Positions 33,518-44,091 of a stretch of DNA of 64,000 bases are shown here, one piece after another. Position numbers and translations under genes: made by a program. The stretch spans positions 35,234,959 to 35,298,958 of the forward strand of contig NC_052349.1 of NCBI RefSeq assembly GCF_009727055.1, given 5' to 3'. The stretch comes from Benincasa hispida. Its lineage: Eukaryota > Streptophyta > Magnoliopsida > Cucurbitales > Cucurbitaceae. The stretch's first letter is position 1. Every line of letters begins with the position of its first letter. The notes under the pieces are model-generated. The model made no database searches and was not told where the DNA came from. It was given only the letters and a program-made list of their open reading frames with translations.

Positions 33518-36240
33518 AATTGCCTTTTTGTTCAAGCTTTCGGTATTACAAAGTGTTTTGTAAAGGCCCCTGTGTTTTTGGGCAAAATTAACATCGCAAT
33601 CGAGTCTGTAATTCAAAAAGTTTGAGTTCGTCGAGTCATTCGTGATGAAGATTTGGCGCATGAAGATGCAGTTCTCAACGAAGAAGAAGACCAAGCATTG
33701 GTCAGATCCTGTAGCCTCAGGTAAGTGTTCGTTGGAATTTATCTAAGTGATCGTTTAGATTTTTCTATACGATCGTGTAGTATTTTCTACACGATTGTTT
33801 AGTTAATGCTAAGCGATGGGGTAAATCGTTTACTCTATCATGTGGCATTGGATCACATAGGCGCTGGAGGTAGACGATCGTAGTGGGAGCATACGATGCT
33901 CGTCATTTAGTAGAAGGCGCACTCTAGACGATCGTGTAGTTAGCAAGCTTCATCGCTTAGTTACTACCAATGTGATCACATGTATGCGATACGGAGACGC
34001 TAGCTAAGCGATCGCTTAGGCAATGGTGCTTCGCGACATTGTAGTCACTTCGACGATCGCGGAAGGCCAGCGTTGTGTGGAGTACGCTAAGCGATCGTGT
34101 ACTTCAAGCTTCATCGCTTTGTATAGGTACGCGATTGGGTAGTAATAACTAAACAATCGTTTGGATTTTTCTAGACGATTGTATAGTAAATTCTAAACGA
34201 TCGTTTAGCTCTGGGATCACTGGTAAGCGATAGAACGAAGTGCTTGTTTTATCGTGTAGATGATCGCGGGGTGCTTTGTACACACGCTGGTTGGAGAGCG
34301 ATACTTTGCCCGAGCAGGTTCAAGACCCGATTCACCTGTTTGATCAGGAGACTCCTTGTCTTTGTAATAGTTAGCTTTCCTTTTGTTTTTTTCAGGCAAT
34401 TTTACTGGTTCATCAATGTTGGTTGCTTATATGTCAAAGTGTTTTGTCATATTAGTTAAAACCACCTTAGGTTGTGCATTATTCATGCATCATGTATTAT
34501 AAATTATTGCATGAAGAATTACTTGAAAGCATATGCATGCATCATGAATATAAGATTAACATTTTCATGTAGTGAGCATTATCATGCATCATCCTTTTAT
34601 TATAATTGTTATAGTCTAAGGGTGAATGGAAGCATGTTTTGCTTGTTTCATTGTTGTTTTGTATAAGTGTTATATAAAAGAAGTAGCAATGAATGGATAA
34701 TGCATTAAGCATGACACTAGGTTGTTTTATAATCATTATGAATACCTTGCATTTGTTAGCTTAGCATGTGGTTGTTTCCATTTATAAGTGTTTATATAAA
34801 GAAAAATTAGAACCTAAAATCAATAATTCAGTAGTTGCATGCGGACTTAGGGTGACTCAANNNNNNNNNNNNNNNNNNNNNNNNNNNNNNNNNNNNNNNN
34901 NNNNNNNNNNNNNNNNNNNNNNNNNNNNNNNNNNNNNNNNNNNNNNNNNNNNNNNNNNNNNNNNNNNNNNNNNNNNNNNNNNNNNNNNNNNNNNNNNNNN
35001 NNNNNNNNNNNNNNNNNNNNNNNNNNNNNNNNNNNNNNNNNNNNNNNNNNNNNNNNNNNNNNNNNNNNNNNNNNNNNNNNNNNNNNNNNNNNNNNNNNNN
35101 NNNNNNNNNNNNNNNNNNNNNNNNNNNNNNNNNNNNNNNNNNNNNNNNNNNNNNNNNNNNNNNNNNNNNNNNNNNNNNNNNNNNNNNNNNNNNNNNNNNN
35201 NNNNNNNNNNNNNNNNNNNNNNNNNNNNNNNNNNNNNNNNNNNNNNNNNNNNNNNNNNNNNNNNNNNNNNNNNNNNNNNNNNNNNNNNNNNNNNNNNNNN
35301 NNNNNNNNNNNNNNNNNNNNNNNNNNNNNNNNNNNNNNNNNNNNNNNNNNNNNNNNNNNNNNNNNNNNNNNNNNNNNNNNNNNNNNNNNNNNNNNNNNNN
35401 NNNNNNNNNNNNNNNNNNNNNNNNNNNNNNNNNNNNNNNNNNNNNNNNNNNNNNNNNNNNNNNNNNNNNNNNNNNNNNNNNNNNNNNNNNNNNNNNNNNN
35501 NNNNNNNNNNNNNNNNNNNNNNNNNNNNNNNNNNNNNNNNNNNNNNNNNNNNNNNNNNNNNNNNNNNNNNNNNNNNNNNNNNNNNNNNNNNNNNNNNNNN
35601 NNNNNNNNNNNNNNNNNNNNNNNNNNNNNNNNNNNNNNNNNNNNNNNNNNNNNNNNNNNNNNNNNNNNNNNNNNNNNNNNNNNNNNNNNNNNNNNNNNNN
35701 NNNNNNNNNNNNNNNNNNNNNNNNNNNNNNNNNNNNNNNNNNNNNNNNNNNNNNNNNNNNNNNNNNNNNNNNNNNNNNNNNNNNNNNNNNNNNNNNNNAT
35801 ATTAGGGAACTCTAAAATGGATAGGGTCACTTTAGGTTTTGCCCCAGTCGGAATTTTTCTTCCTCGAATTGGCCTTTTGGAACGGACTCTAGGTTTAAAT
35901 GGTGGTCACACTAACGGGGAGATTGTTAAGTAAGTTAATGATCTCTTCGCCAAATCAATGATGGCTAGTCGTTATAGGAGCAAGAGTTGTTCTGATATTA
36001 ATGACTGGTTGAAAAGTTCTCAATTCAGAGGAGGGATAACTGAACTCCCTTCGGTGGCTTTTGTCCTAAACCTTTGAAGCGTCATTGCGAAACTAGATGT
36101 CACATGAGGTTCATATTAGTTTTGCTAGAACCTTATTAGATGTTGTTTTGTTTTAAAACGGGTATTTTCTTAAAACCTAACGTAGGTCAATGTGTTTTTC
36201 TTTTCAGCAACTCGTTAGTATTTCCGTTTAAAGCTTTTAA
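33518..36240 (+). other. Leader of B, with an assembly gap
   Basis: 33540-34840 is related to the C1 leader at 20500-21560. Palindromic AACGATCGTT motifs are dense from 33740 to 34260. After the gap, 35799-36240 has no recognisable coding sequence. Gag would be expected before 36300; it is not seen. Confidence 0.65.
34861..35798. other. Assembly gap (938 N)
   Basis: Unknown bases within the leader of B. Reading frames that cross it are artefacts. The N length may be an estimate. Confidence 1.
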
Positions 36241-36309
36241 ATATGACCGAATATATACAGTGGAAAGAATCGTGTGAAACGAATTTCGTGGAAAACGACC
36301 CTGATCCCA

Positions 36310-36780
36310 CTACTCTCTAAAAGAGGAGACAGAACAGTAAATATGATTTATTGGTCTTGGAGACATGTCTGGTAGAGAATGATGATTCTGCCTGGATCCT
36401 AGATTCAGGTGCTACCAATCATGTCAGTTCCTGGCAAACGTTGTCACAGGGAGAAATGACTCTTCGAGTTGGTATTGGTGAGGTTGTGTCGACTATTGCT
36501 ATAGGCAGGCTGAAGTTATTTGTTGACAAGAAACGTTATCTGTTACTGGATAATGTTTTTGTAGTTTCTCATATTAAGAGGAACTTAATCTTGGTTTCTT
36601 GTCTCATTGAGCAAGGCTATACCGTCTCCTTTTCTAAGAATAAAGTGTTTATTTTCAAGAATGGAATGGAGATTGGTTATGTTTCAATGGAAAATAACTT
36701 ATATGTACTAAGGCCGTTAGTCATAAAATCCTTGTTTAATACTGAAATTTCAGTAGGCAGCAACAGCTAAAAGACCAAAA
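36310..36780 (+). pseudogene. pol: Aspartic protease domain of B pol
   Basis: Copia protease that would cleave the polyprotein. After KYDLLVLETCLVENDD comes the active-site motif ILDSGATNHV with Asp at 36402-36404, then KKRYLLLDNVFVVSHIKRNL and VSCLIEQGYTVSF. The frame 36351-36770 is open for 139 codons and ends in a stop at about 36768. The preceding segment, 36243-36318, is open (MTEYIQWKES) but not recognised; most of gag is absent. Confidence 0.85.
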
Positions 36781-37500
36781 GTTTCTCCACAAGAAAATGT
36801 CCATCTTTGGCATCTTAGGTTAGGTCACATAAACCTCAATAGGATTGAGAAGTTGGTGAAAAGTGGACTTCTAAAGAATTTAGAAGAAAACTCCTTGCTG
36901 ATATGTGAACCATGCCTCGAAGGTAAGATGTGCAAACGACCTTTTACTGGAAAAGTTTACAGAGCCAAGGAAGCCTTGGAGCTTGTACATTTAAACCTCT
37001 AATGGTCTGATGAATGTTAGAGCTCGATGTGGGTATGAATATTTCATCTTTTTCATAGATTATTATTCAAGGTTTGGGTATCTCTTCCTAATGCATTGTA
37101 AGTCTGAATCTCTTGATAAGTTCAAGAAGTATAAGGTTGAAGTTGAAAACTTGTTAGGTAAGATAAAAACACTACGATTTGATCGTGGTGGAGAGTATAT
37201 GGACCACCAATTTTAGGGCTATATGATAGAACATGGGATTGCATCCTAACTCTCGACCCCTGGTATACCTCAGCAAAATGTTGTATCAAAAAGGAGAAAC
37301 AGAACCTTGTTGGACATGGTTCGATCTATGATGAGTTATGCTCATCTTCCAAACTCATTTTTGGGGTTATGCAGTGCAGATTGCATGTTATATCCTGAAC
37401 AACGTTCCCTCGAAAAGTGTTTCTAAAACACAATTTGAGTTATGGAGAGACCGTAAAGGTAGTTTACGCCACTTCAGAATTTGAGGCTGTCCGGAAAATG
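36781..37500 (+). pseudogene. pol: Pre-integrase and integrase of B pol
   Basis: 36785-36965 reads VHLWHLRLGHINLNRIEKL and CEPCLEGKMCKRPFTGK, the zinc-binding pre-integrase segment. 37010-37216 holds the core start YEYFIFFIDYYSRFGYLFLM and LRFDRGGEY (second acidic residue region). A TAG at 37214 and later frame changes break it. DMVRSMMSYAHLP is seen at about 37313. Relative to C2 it is better kept in the first half. Confidence 0.8.
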
Positions 37501-38890
37501 TGCTAGCGACTTACCCAAAGAAGATGGAACCGTGTTCGAAGGTTTGCCTCTTTATAGGCTACCTCAAGGAAACGAGAGAAGGCTACTTTTATGATCCGAG
37601 TGAGAACAAAGTGTTTGTTTCCACAAATGCTATCTGCTTGAAAGAAGGTCATATGAGGGATTATAAGCCACAAAGTAAGCTCGTTTTATGTGAGATCTTT
37701 AGTGAGACTGAGACTGTTGAAGGTTCAATAAGAGTTGTTGAACAAGCCGAAAGATCAACAAGAGTTGTTAAGGTCAGAATGTCTAGTCAACCAGCTCAAG
37801 AGTTGAGATTGCCTCGACGTAGTGGGAGGGTTATGAACCCACTGGATCACTACATGGGTTTGATTAAAGCCCAAAACGTCATTACAAATGATGGGGTCGA
37901 GGATCTGTTGTCTTTTAAGAAAGCAATGGAGGATGTTGACAAAGATGAATGGGTTAAGGCCATGAACCAGGAAATGGAGTCTATGTACTTCAATAACGTC
38001 TTGGAGCTTGTTGATCCACCTGATGGAGTAAAACCTATTGGGTATAAGTGGATCTATAAGCAAAAGAGAGGTGTAGAGGGAAAGGTGCAAACCTTTAAGG
38101 CTAGATTCGTGGCAAAGGGTTATACCTAGGTTGAGAGAGTTGACTATAAGGAAACTTTCTCTCATGTTGTCATGCTGAAGTCTATAATGATTCTCCTATC
38201 CATAGCCACATTTTATGATTAAGAAATATGAAAATGGGCGCCAAGACTTCCTTTCTGAATGGTAGTCTTGAGGAGACCATCTATATGACTCAACTAGAGG
38301 GGTTCATCGTTCCAGATCAAGAGCAAAGAGTTTGTAAGCTTAATAGGTCCATTTATGGGCTGAAATAAGCATCTCGATCTTGGAACATCAGATTTGACAC
38401 TACTGTCAAGTTATTTAGCTTTCACTAGAATGTTGATGAGCCTTGTGTTTACAAGAAGATCATCAATAGCTCAGTTGCTTTCTTGGTACTGTATGTGCAT
38501 GATATCCTACTCATTGGGAATGATGTAAGGTATCTGACTGACATTAAGAGTTGGCTAGTTGCCCAGTTCCAAATGAAAGATTTGGGTGAGGCACAATATG
38601 TTCTCGGGATCTATATCATTCGGGATCGCAAGCAAAAATGGTTAACCCTGTTTCTGGCATCGTATATTGATCAAATGTTGATCAGGTACAGGATGCAGGA
38701 TTCCAAGAGGGGTTTATGACCCTTCAGGCATGGAATCATTCTGTCTAAGGATCAATGTCCTAATACACCTCAAGAAGTTGAGGAGATGAGACGGATTCCC
38801 TATGCTTCTGGTGTAGGAAGCTTGATGTATACAATGTTTTGTACTGACCCGGTATTTTCTATGCAGTAGGGATTGTCTATCGGTATCAGT
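37500..38890 (+). pseudogene. pol: Linker and reverse transcriptase of B pol
   Basis: A 209-codon frame (37500-38129) covers the integrase end (GYLKETREGYFYDPSENKVF), the linker (LPRRSGRVMNP) and the reverse transcriptase start (WVKAMNQEMESM, KWIYKQKRGVEGKVQTFKAR), and ends where CAG became TAG (KGYT-stop). After stops near 38221 and 38366 it continues; the first catalytic motif MDVK reads MGAK, and YVDD at 38492-38503 reads YVHD (Asp to His). 38483-38719 continues with ILLIGNDV and FQMKDLGEAQYVLGI. Inactive. Confidence 0.85.
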
Positions 38891-39478
38891 CCAATCCAGG
38901 ATTTGATCACTGGATGGCAGTCAAGACGATCCTCAAGTATCTTCAGAGAACAAGAGACTACGTGCTTGTGTATGGAGATAAGGATCTGATCCTTACAGGA
39001 TACACGGACTCTGACTTTCAGACCGATTGAGATTCTTGCAAATCGACATCGGGGTCAGTGTTTACTCTGAATGGAGGGGTTGTAGTCCGGCGAAGCATCA
39101 AAGCAAGGATGCATCGTAGACTCCACTATGGAAGCCGAATACATAGCAGCTTGTAAAGCAACTAAAGAGGTTGTTTGGCTGAGGAAATTCCTTTCAGATT
39201 TGGACATTGTTCCAAATATGGATTTTCCTATCACACTGTATTATGATAACAACCGGGCTGTGGAAAATTCGAAAGAGCCTCGGAGTCATCATCAGTGTAA
39301 GCACATCGAACAAAAATATCACCTGATCAGGGAGATTGTGCATCACGGTGATGTGATAGTCACGAAGATCACATTAGAGCACAATGTTGTTGATCCCTTT
39401 ACAAAGGCCCTCATGGCTAAAGTGTTCGAGGGTCACCTAGAGAGCCTAGGTCTACGAGACATGTGGCATCTTGTCTAG
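38891..39478 (+). pseudogene. pol: RNase H domain of B pol
   Basis: 39128-39478 is an open frame of 116 codons: EAEYIAACKATKEVVWLRKF, LYYDNNRAVENSKEPRSHHQ, KHIEQKYHLIREIVHHGDV and VDPFTKALMAKVFEGHLESL. The conserved acidic residues of the EAEY and DN motifs are present. It ends in TAG at 39476-39478, 22 bp before the inserted solo LTR H. The segment before it (38891-39127) keeps parts of the connection domain in shifted frames. Confidence 0.8.
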
Positions 39479-42400
39479 GTCAAGTGAGAGATGATACTGG
39501 TGTCACACCGCCTCCCGAGCCTTAGCCCAAGACTTAGAAGAGAGCGTGTAGATATGCCAATCTACCACTAGGACAGCTATTATATCTATATTTCTTTTAT
39601 TAAGGATTAAGAATCTAGAATGTTTACAACATTCATAAAATTTTTATACAGATGATCTAGCTATCCTACTGATTTTCCACTACCCAATCCGAGTCATGCC
39701 CTGAGATATTACCAAATTCTTGGTGTTTGGTGGTTGGTGACTTTTTCCCTGAATGCTCCGCTTCGCTTCCTGGGGGGGAAAGAAAAACATTTGGAAAGCA
39801 TGAGCTATAAAGCCCAGTGAGTGGTATCTTTAAATAAACAATAACTTTGATTACAGAAATGTACTTTTGGGAAATTAATACATAATCAATGAGTACATTA
39901 CCACAAGTTCACAATTATTTCTCTAGCTAAACTGCTGAATCATCCCCAGTTCATTCACTGGTCAAACATTACAAGCTATACCACTAGTTATTTCTGGCAT
40001 GAACGTAATTTAAAGTAACATAACAACAATTCTTGTGGAAACTTTCCCTATACTCTATTTTTCCGCCAATGTGCACATCGACTATTTCTTTCCCTCTAGC
40101 TATGCTTAGGTAACTTGACTATATTTCCCGCGGTCATCACCAACTATGATTTCCCGCCGACCGAAGACGACTATATTTTTCCGCCAAGTACTCTTTCAAG
40201 CATGCTAACTATATATCCCGGGTATAATTCCAGTTTCCATCACAAACATACAAGTAATATCTTAGCAAGCATAGTAAATATATAAACATGTATCCCTGTT
40301 CATGCAATTTGATATGATCCCCTATATATATATATATAGAAATGCATTAATCATACAATACACAATAACCACTCACAGTGTTTGCAAGGCTTCCTACTGC
40401 AAGTTACTTTTGAAGTGTTCTCCTGAAATTTCTCCACCAATGGAATTCTCAATTAATACCATTATTTCACAAAATAACTTTAAAATATTCAAAATATCCT
40501 CTTATACCAAAATTACCAGTTTACCCTACTCAAAATTTCGGCCAAAATCCTCAAACAGTTCGTTTAGAGGTTATTTCAACCAAAACCGGGTGCTGCTGCT
40601 TGTGACAAGGCGAGGCCGCACACGCACAGGGTGCTGGGCAGGGTGTTTATGGCATCAGACTTTGCGCAGAAGGCGCACGTGCGCAATGCATTGCGCTGAT
40701 GGTCGTGGCTTCTGATCGATGCGTTGAGCGTGTGCTGGCTTGTGCAGTAGTCTGGCCTTTCAACTTGTCAACGCAATTTCTGTCTCCTCCGAACTCTAAA
40801 TATGACAGCAGCCCGAGAACTTATTCTTAACTCTCTATTTAGGATTTTAGTACTTGAAACTTGGAAATGGCACGAGTAAATTGCTCATGCTAAGCCCTCC
40901 AATTTATAGGTATCCCGTGCTCTTCTTCGTGTGACACCTCAAATCCAAATGCCTTTCCTTCATGCTGCCAACACAAATCCCTTGCTAGCAAAGCCTTGAG
41001 TTGTTTTAATCTTGGTTTGCCAACGAAAATATTTACTTTGCATGTAATATCAGCCTTACACCTCCTACTTAAGTATATAAGAATCACTTTGCATGTAATA
41101 TCCTTGAGCCACCTCATCTGCTTAATGTTTAAGAGTATATATCCGGATGATTTAGCATCACTTATGGGCACATTCTATACTCCCATGATCGCAAGCCAAC
41201 TTGGTCCATCCAATCATCAATGGGGTCAACCACATATGCGTCCATCCGATTACTGCAACATCACCATGTCTAAACACTCCCCTTGACGCATGCGTCCATC
41301 AATCCTTGCGCCTTTGAATTGTCTCTCCAAACTATTGCGGCATAGCACTTTTTCCCCATATGTGACCTACTAACCTTGATTGTGCAACCTTCCCTTGTGC
41401 AACTTGGTCGCATATGCTAGGTGCTCGCAAGGTTCATTCTAACCTTATGGCTTGGCTGTGTATGTGATGCTTGATTTTATGAAGTGAATTATGGATGATA
41501 TGCAATGGTGAAATTGCATTGTGCACTCAAGTTTCCTCAGCGGAATCCAAGTGTAAATTTCACTGAGTTTCCTGGAAAGTCTAGGGTCGAACTCAGGGAC
41601 TTGTGAAAATAGATTGCGTTGGTAGTTTTTATGAAAATTTTGTGGTAACTGGTAACTCAATTAATTATTGGTTTTTTGTTGATTGCGTTGATAAAAAATA
41701 AACAAATGCGACGGATTTGAGAAAAGTCAGTTGTGTGATAGTTACACTGAGTATGCAGATGAACGGGTTGAGAAGATCTTTAGTTAGCATTACTTGGGAA
41801 TGCATCAAACTATGCATTCATGCTACAACCATGCACATCAGGTCATTTTCCAATGCAAATATGATGCTCCTAAGTCTAGGACGCATGTGTTGATTGCAAA
41901 AGTGTTCATAGAGCTTATCCCTATATCTACTATTTTCCAATGCGATGATGCAAAATGCATAAAGGGAAGGTGACCGCATACAATCATATCCTATCTCTAG
42001 GATGCATGCGATACGTTGATAACAAATAATCCTTATTTCTAAGCTTCTATATCTTGATTATGCGCTCTAATCTAACTCTCCGAGCCTTGATTCTAACCTA
42101 ACCTTCCCAAGACTAGATTCTGTCCTTAGACTACCCTCTCGAGTATCTCTAATGGATGAATGAAGCATACATAATATAAGATAATCGCATAAAGTGAAGA
42201 TTTCCTAGTTGTGCTAGCTAAATGCTTCTCAACCCATTCAACTAATTTAGCTACTCATGCATAAATAACAGAGAGTGAACAGATATAGAGAAATAGATTC
42301 CATTTTGATAAATAAGTGGAGTACAAAATAACAATAGAAGTTAAAGGTAGAGAGCCTGGTAGCAATTCCTTGCTGACCGAGGCTTTTACACTGTAAATCT

Positions 42401-43103
42401 CTATTCGGTTCCAAAGATGTTCCTGCTACTGCAGGTATCGGCCCTCTCTCTGTCCTTGAAGCTTTCGGCGCTCTCCCAAGCTTTCCGGAACAATCTGTCA
42501 GCACCACCTTCCTCTCTCGCGTTCGTCTTAAAACTAAAGGAAAATTATGAACAAAGACATGCGAACTGAAATATGAAATTTTGAACTGCTGAATCCCTTT
42601 TCTGAAGGTTGCCCTTGGTATTTATAGAGCATCCAAGATGAATGGTGGCTTCTCTCTCATGATTGCACGGATGGGATGGCTTTAATTCTCGTGACTGATA
42701 CGCCGAATATTTCTCACCGAAAAGCTGAATGTACTTGTTATCATTAATCAGCTGTCAACTTAATTCGAATTTGACAGTCATCAGCTTTCTGTCCCATGCG
42801 ATTAATTAGCCTTTCACCCAGATGCGCCCACCATGTTGCGCTGACCAAGTTGCGAAAATCCTTCTCGGCCAAATATTTACGAACACGATCACCGCAACCT
42901 TGTGGTAATGTGCGCTCGACCAATGATTTCCTATGATCACAATTTTAACCTTGCGTCATCGCATATTCTGCACAAAAATACACAAATCAACTAATCTAAT
43001 GCGACAAACGCATGCGACCACAATATTATGAAATTGATGCTTAATGGACGTAATTTAACATGTTTTATCAATGCAATCCAGCATTGTTTAAGAACTTAAC
43101 ACT

Positions 43104-43132
43104 ATGATAACGTGCATTTTTGCCCGTTATCA
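43104..43132. repeat. Perfect 8-bp inverted repeat in H
   Basis: TGATAACG and CGTTATCA are separated by about 12 bp. This could be the terminal structure of an LTR inserted in H in reverse, with the other end near 41463 (TGTGATGC), but the flanking 5-bp sequences do not match. Confidence 0.5.
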
Positions 43133-43309
43133 GAAATGCACATTATCAGCATGCCCTTTTCTTGGTTAGCCATTCTCAACTTGAGGCTTTCCCATCGACA
43201 CATCACTTGAGTCAAAACTCAAAGCATCGCATCCTTGCCCTCTTCCACATAGCTTACCTTTGGCCTATGCGCTCGCCTAAGATTATGACCCACACTCTTT
43301 CAACGCATA

Positions 43310-43660
43310 CTACTAACTTATCCTATGCGCCCACATGCCTTCGATTGTCCAACGCATAGCACATGTCCAATGCATAGCATATTACCAACGCATAGTGTTA
43401 CCGCATACCCACGTGTAGCACTGCCACATCCATCACATCCATCGCATCCATCGCCGCATGCCATCGCGTAGTACTGCCGTATCCATCGCGTAGCATTGCC
43501 GCATGCCTCTATCGACGCATGCCATCCATCGTCGCATGCCTCGCGCTGTATCACCGCATGCCCTCGCATCACCATATGCATACCATCGCGTCTAATGTCC
43601 AGCGCCCTTGGATGCACAACTTAAGGCCACCGCATGCGTTGTTCTAACCTCCCAAGACAT
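43310..43660. repeat. CGCATGC/CATCGC-rich irregular repeat in H
   Basis: Words such as 'cgcatgcc', 'catcgcgtag' and 'ccatcgc' recur more than 20 times in 350 bp without a fixed period. No coding function is apparent. Confidence 0.7.
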
Positions 43661-44002
43661 TGGCTACCGCATGCGTTTCTCTTGGCCACACTTTGGCTTC
43701 CTTCAACGCCCCAAATAACCTCTAAATGATCAAGGCCAACGCATGGACAACACTAATGCATGGCACAACATCAATACTTAGCACAAGGCCAACGCATTAT
43801 CTAGTACTTAAGCTATTTTTGCCTTGGTTTCCAATGCATAATTCCTTTTTGACATTATTCTTAACCAAATTTTCACTAGTTATGGCTTATTTCAAACTAC
43901 TAACAGTCCATTTAAACACTTTGAATTTTTCCTCATCTTTGACCTTGACTTGTTTCTCTATTCTAACCTAATACAGTCTAGGTTAAGGGTTAGGATCTTA
44001 CA

Positions 44003-44091
44003 ACTGGGGTTTGCCCTAGTTTATTGTATATTGTACATTTTTATATTGTATTGTACATTAGTCTCCCAAGTCATTAAGACAAGTAGGAGAT
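44003..44091 (+). other. 3' UTR and polypurine tract of B
   Basis: Rejoins the sequence before H after removing one ACTGG. The tract AAGTAGGAGAT lies directly before the 3' LTR start at 44092. Similar to the C2 3' UTR at 57235-57335 ('ttatgccctagtttattg'). Confidence 0.85.

Larger units (their letters stand above)
39501..44002 (+). mobile_element. Long solo LTR H (4502 bp), target duplication ACTGG
   Basis: Starts TGTCACACCGCC and ends GATCTTACA, with TG...CA ends, and is flanked by ACTGG at 39496-39500 and 44003-44007. The start does not recur near the end, so this is not an LTR-body-LTR element. The ends resemble those of long gypsy LTRs, which is why I call it a solo LTR; a non-autonomous element is possible. 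No frame longer than 140 codons and no recognisable domain were found. 40302-40715 is open but looks random. The interior may hold a further insertion (about 41463-43132). Confidence 0.7.

Noticed and set aside
34768..35830. Long open frames on both strands (327-345 codons)
   Set aside because: They consist almost entirely of unknown bases in the assembly gap.
40302..40715. 137-codon frame in H as a possible gene
   Set aside because: No recognisable motif, low-complexity start in an ATATAT run, lies in an LTR-like unit.
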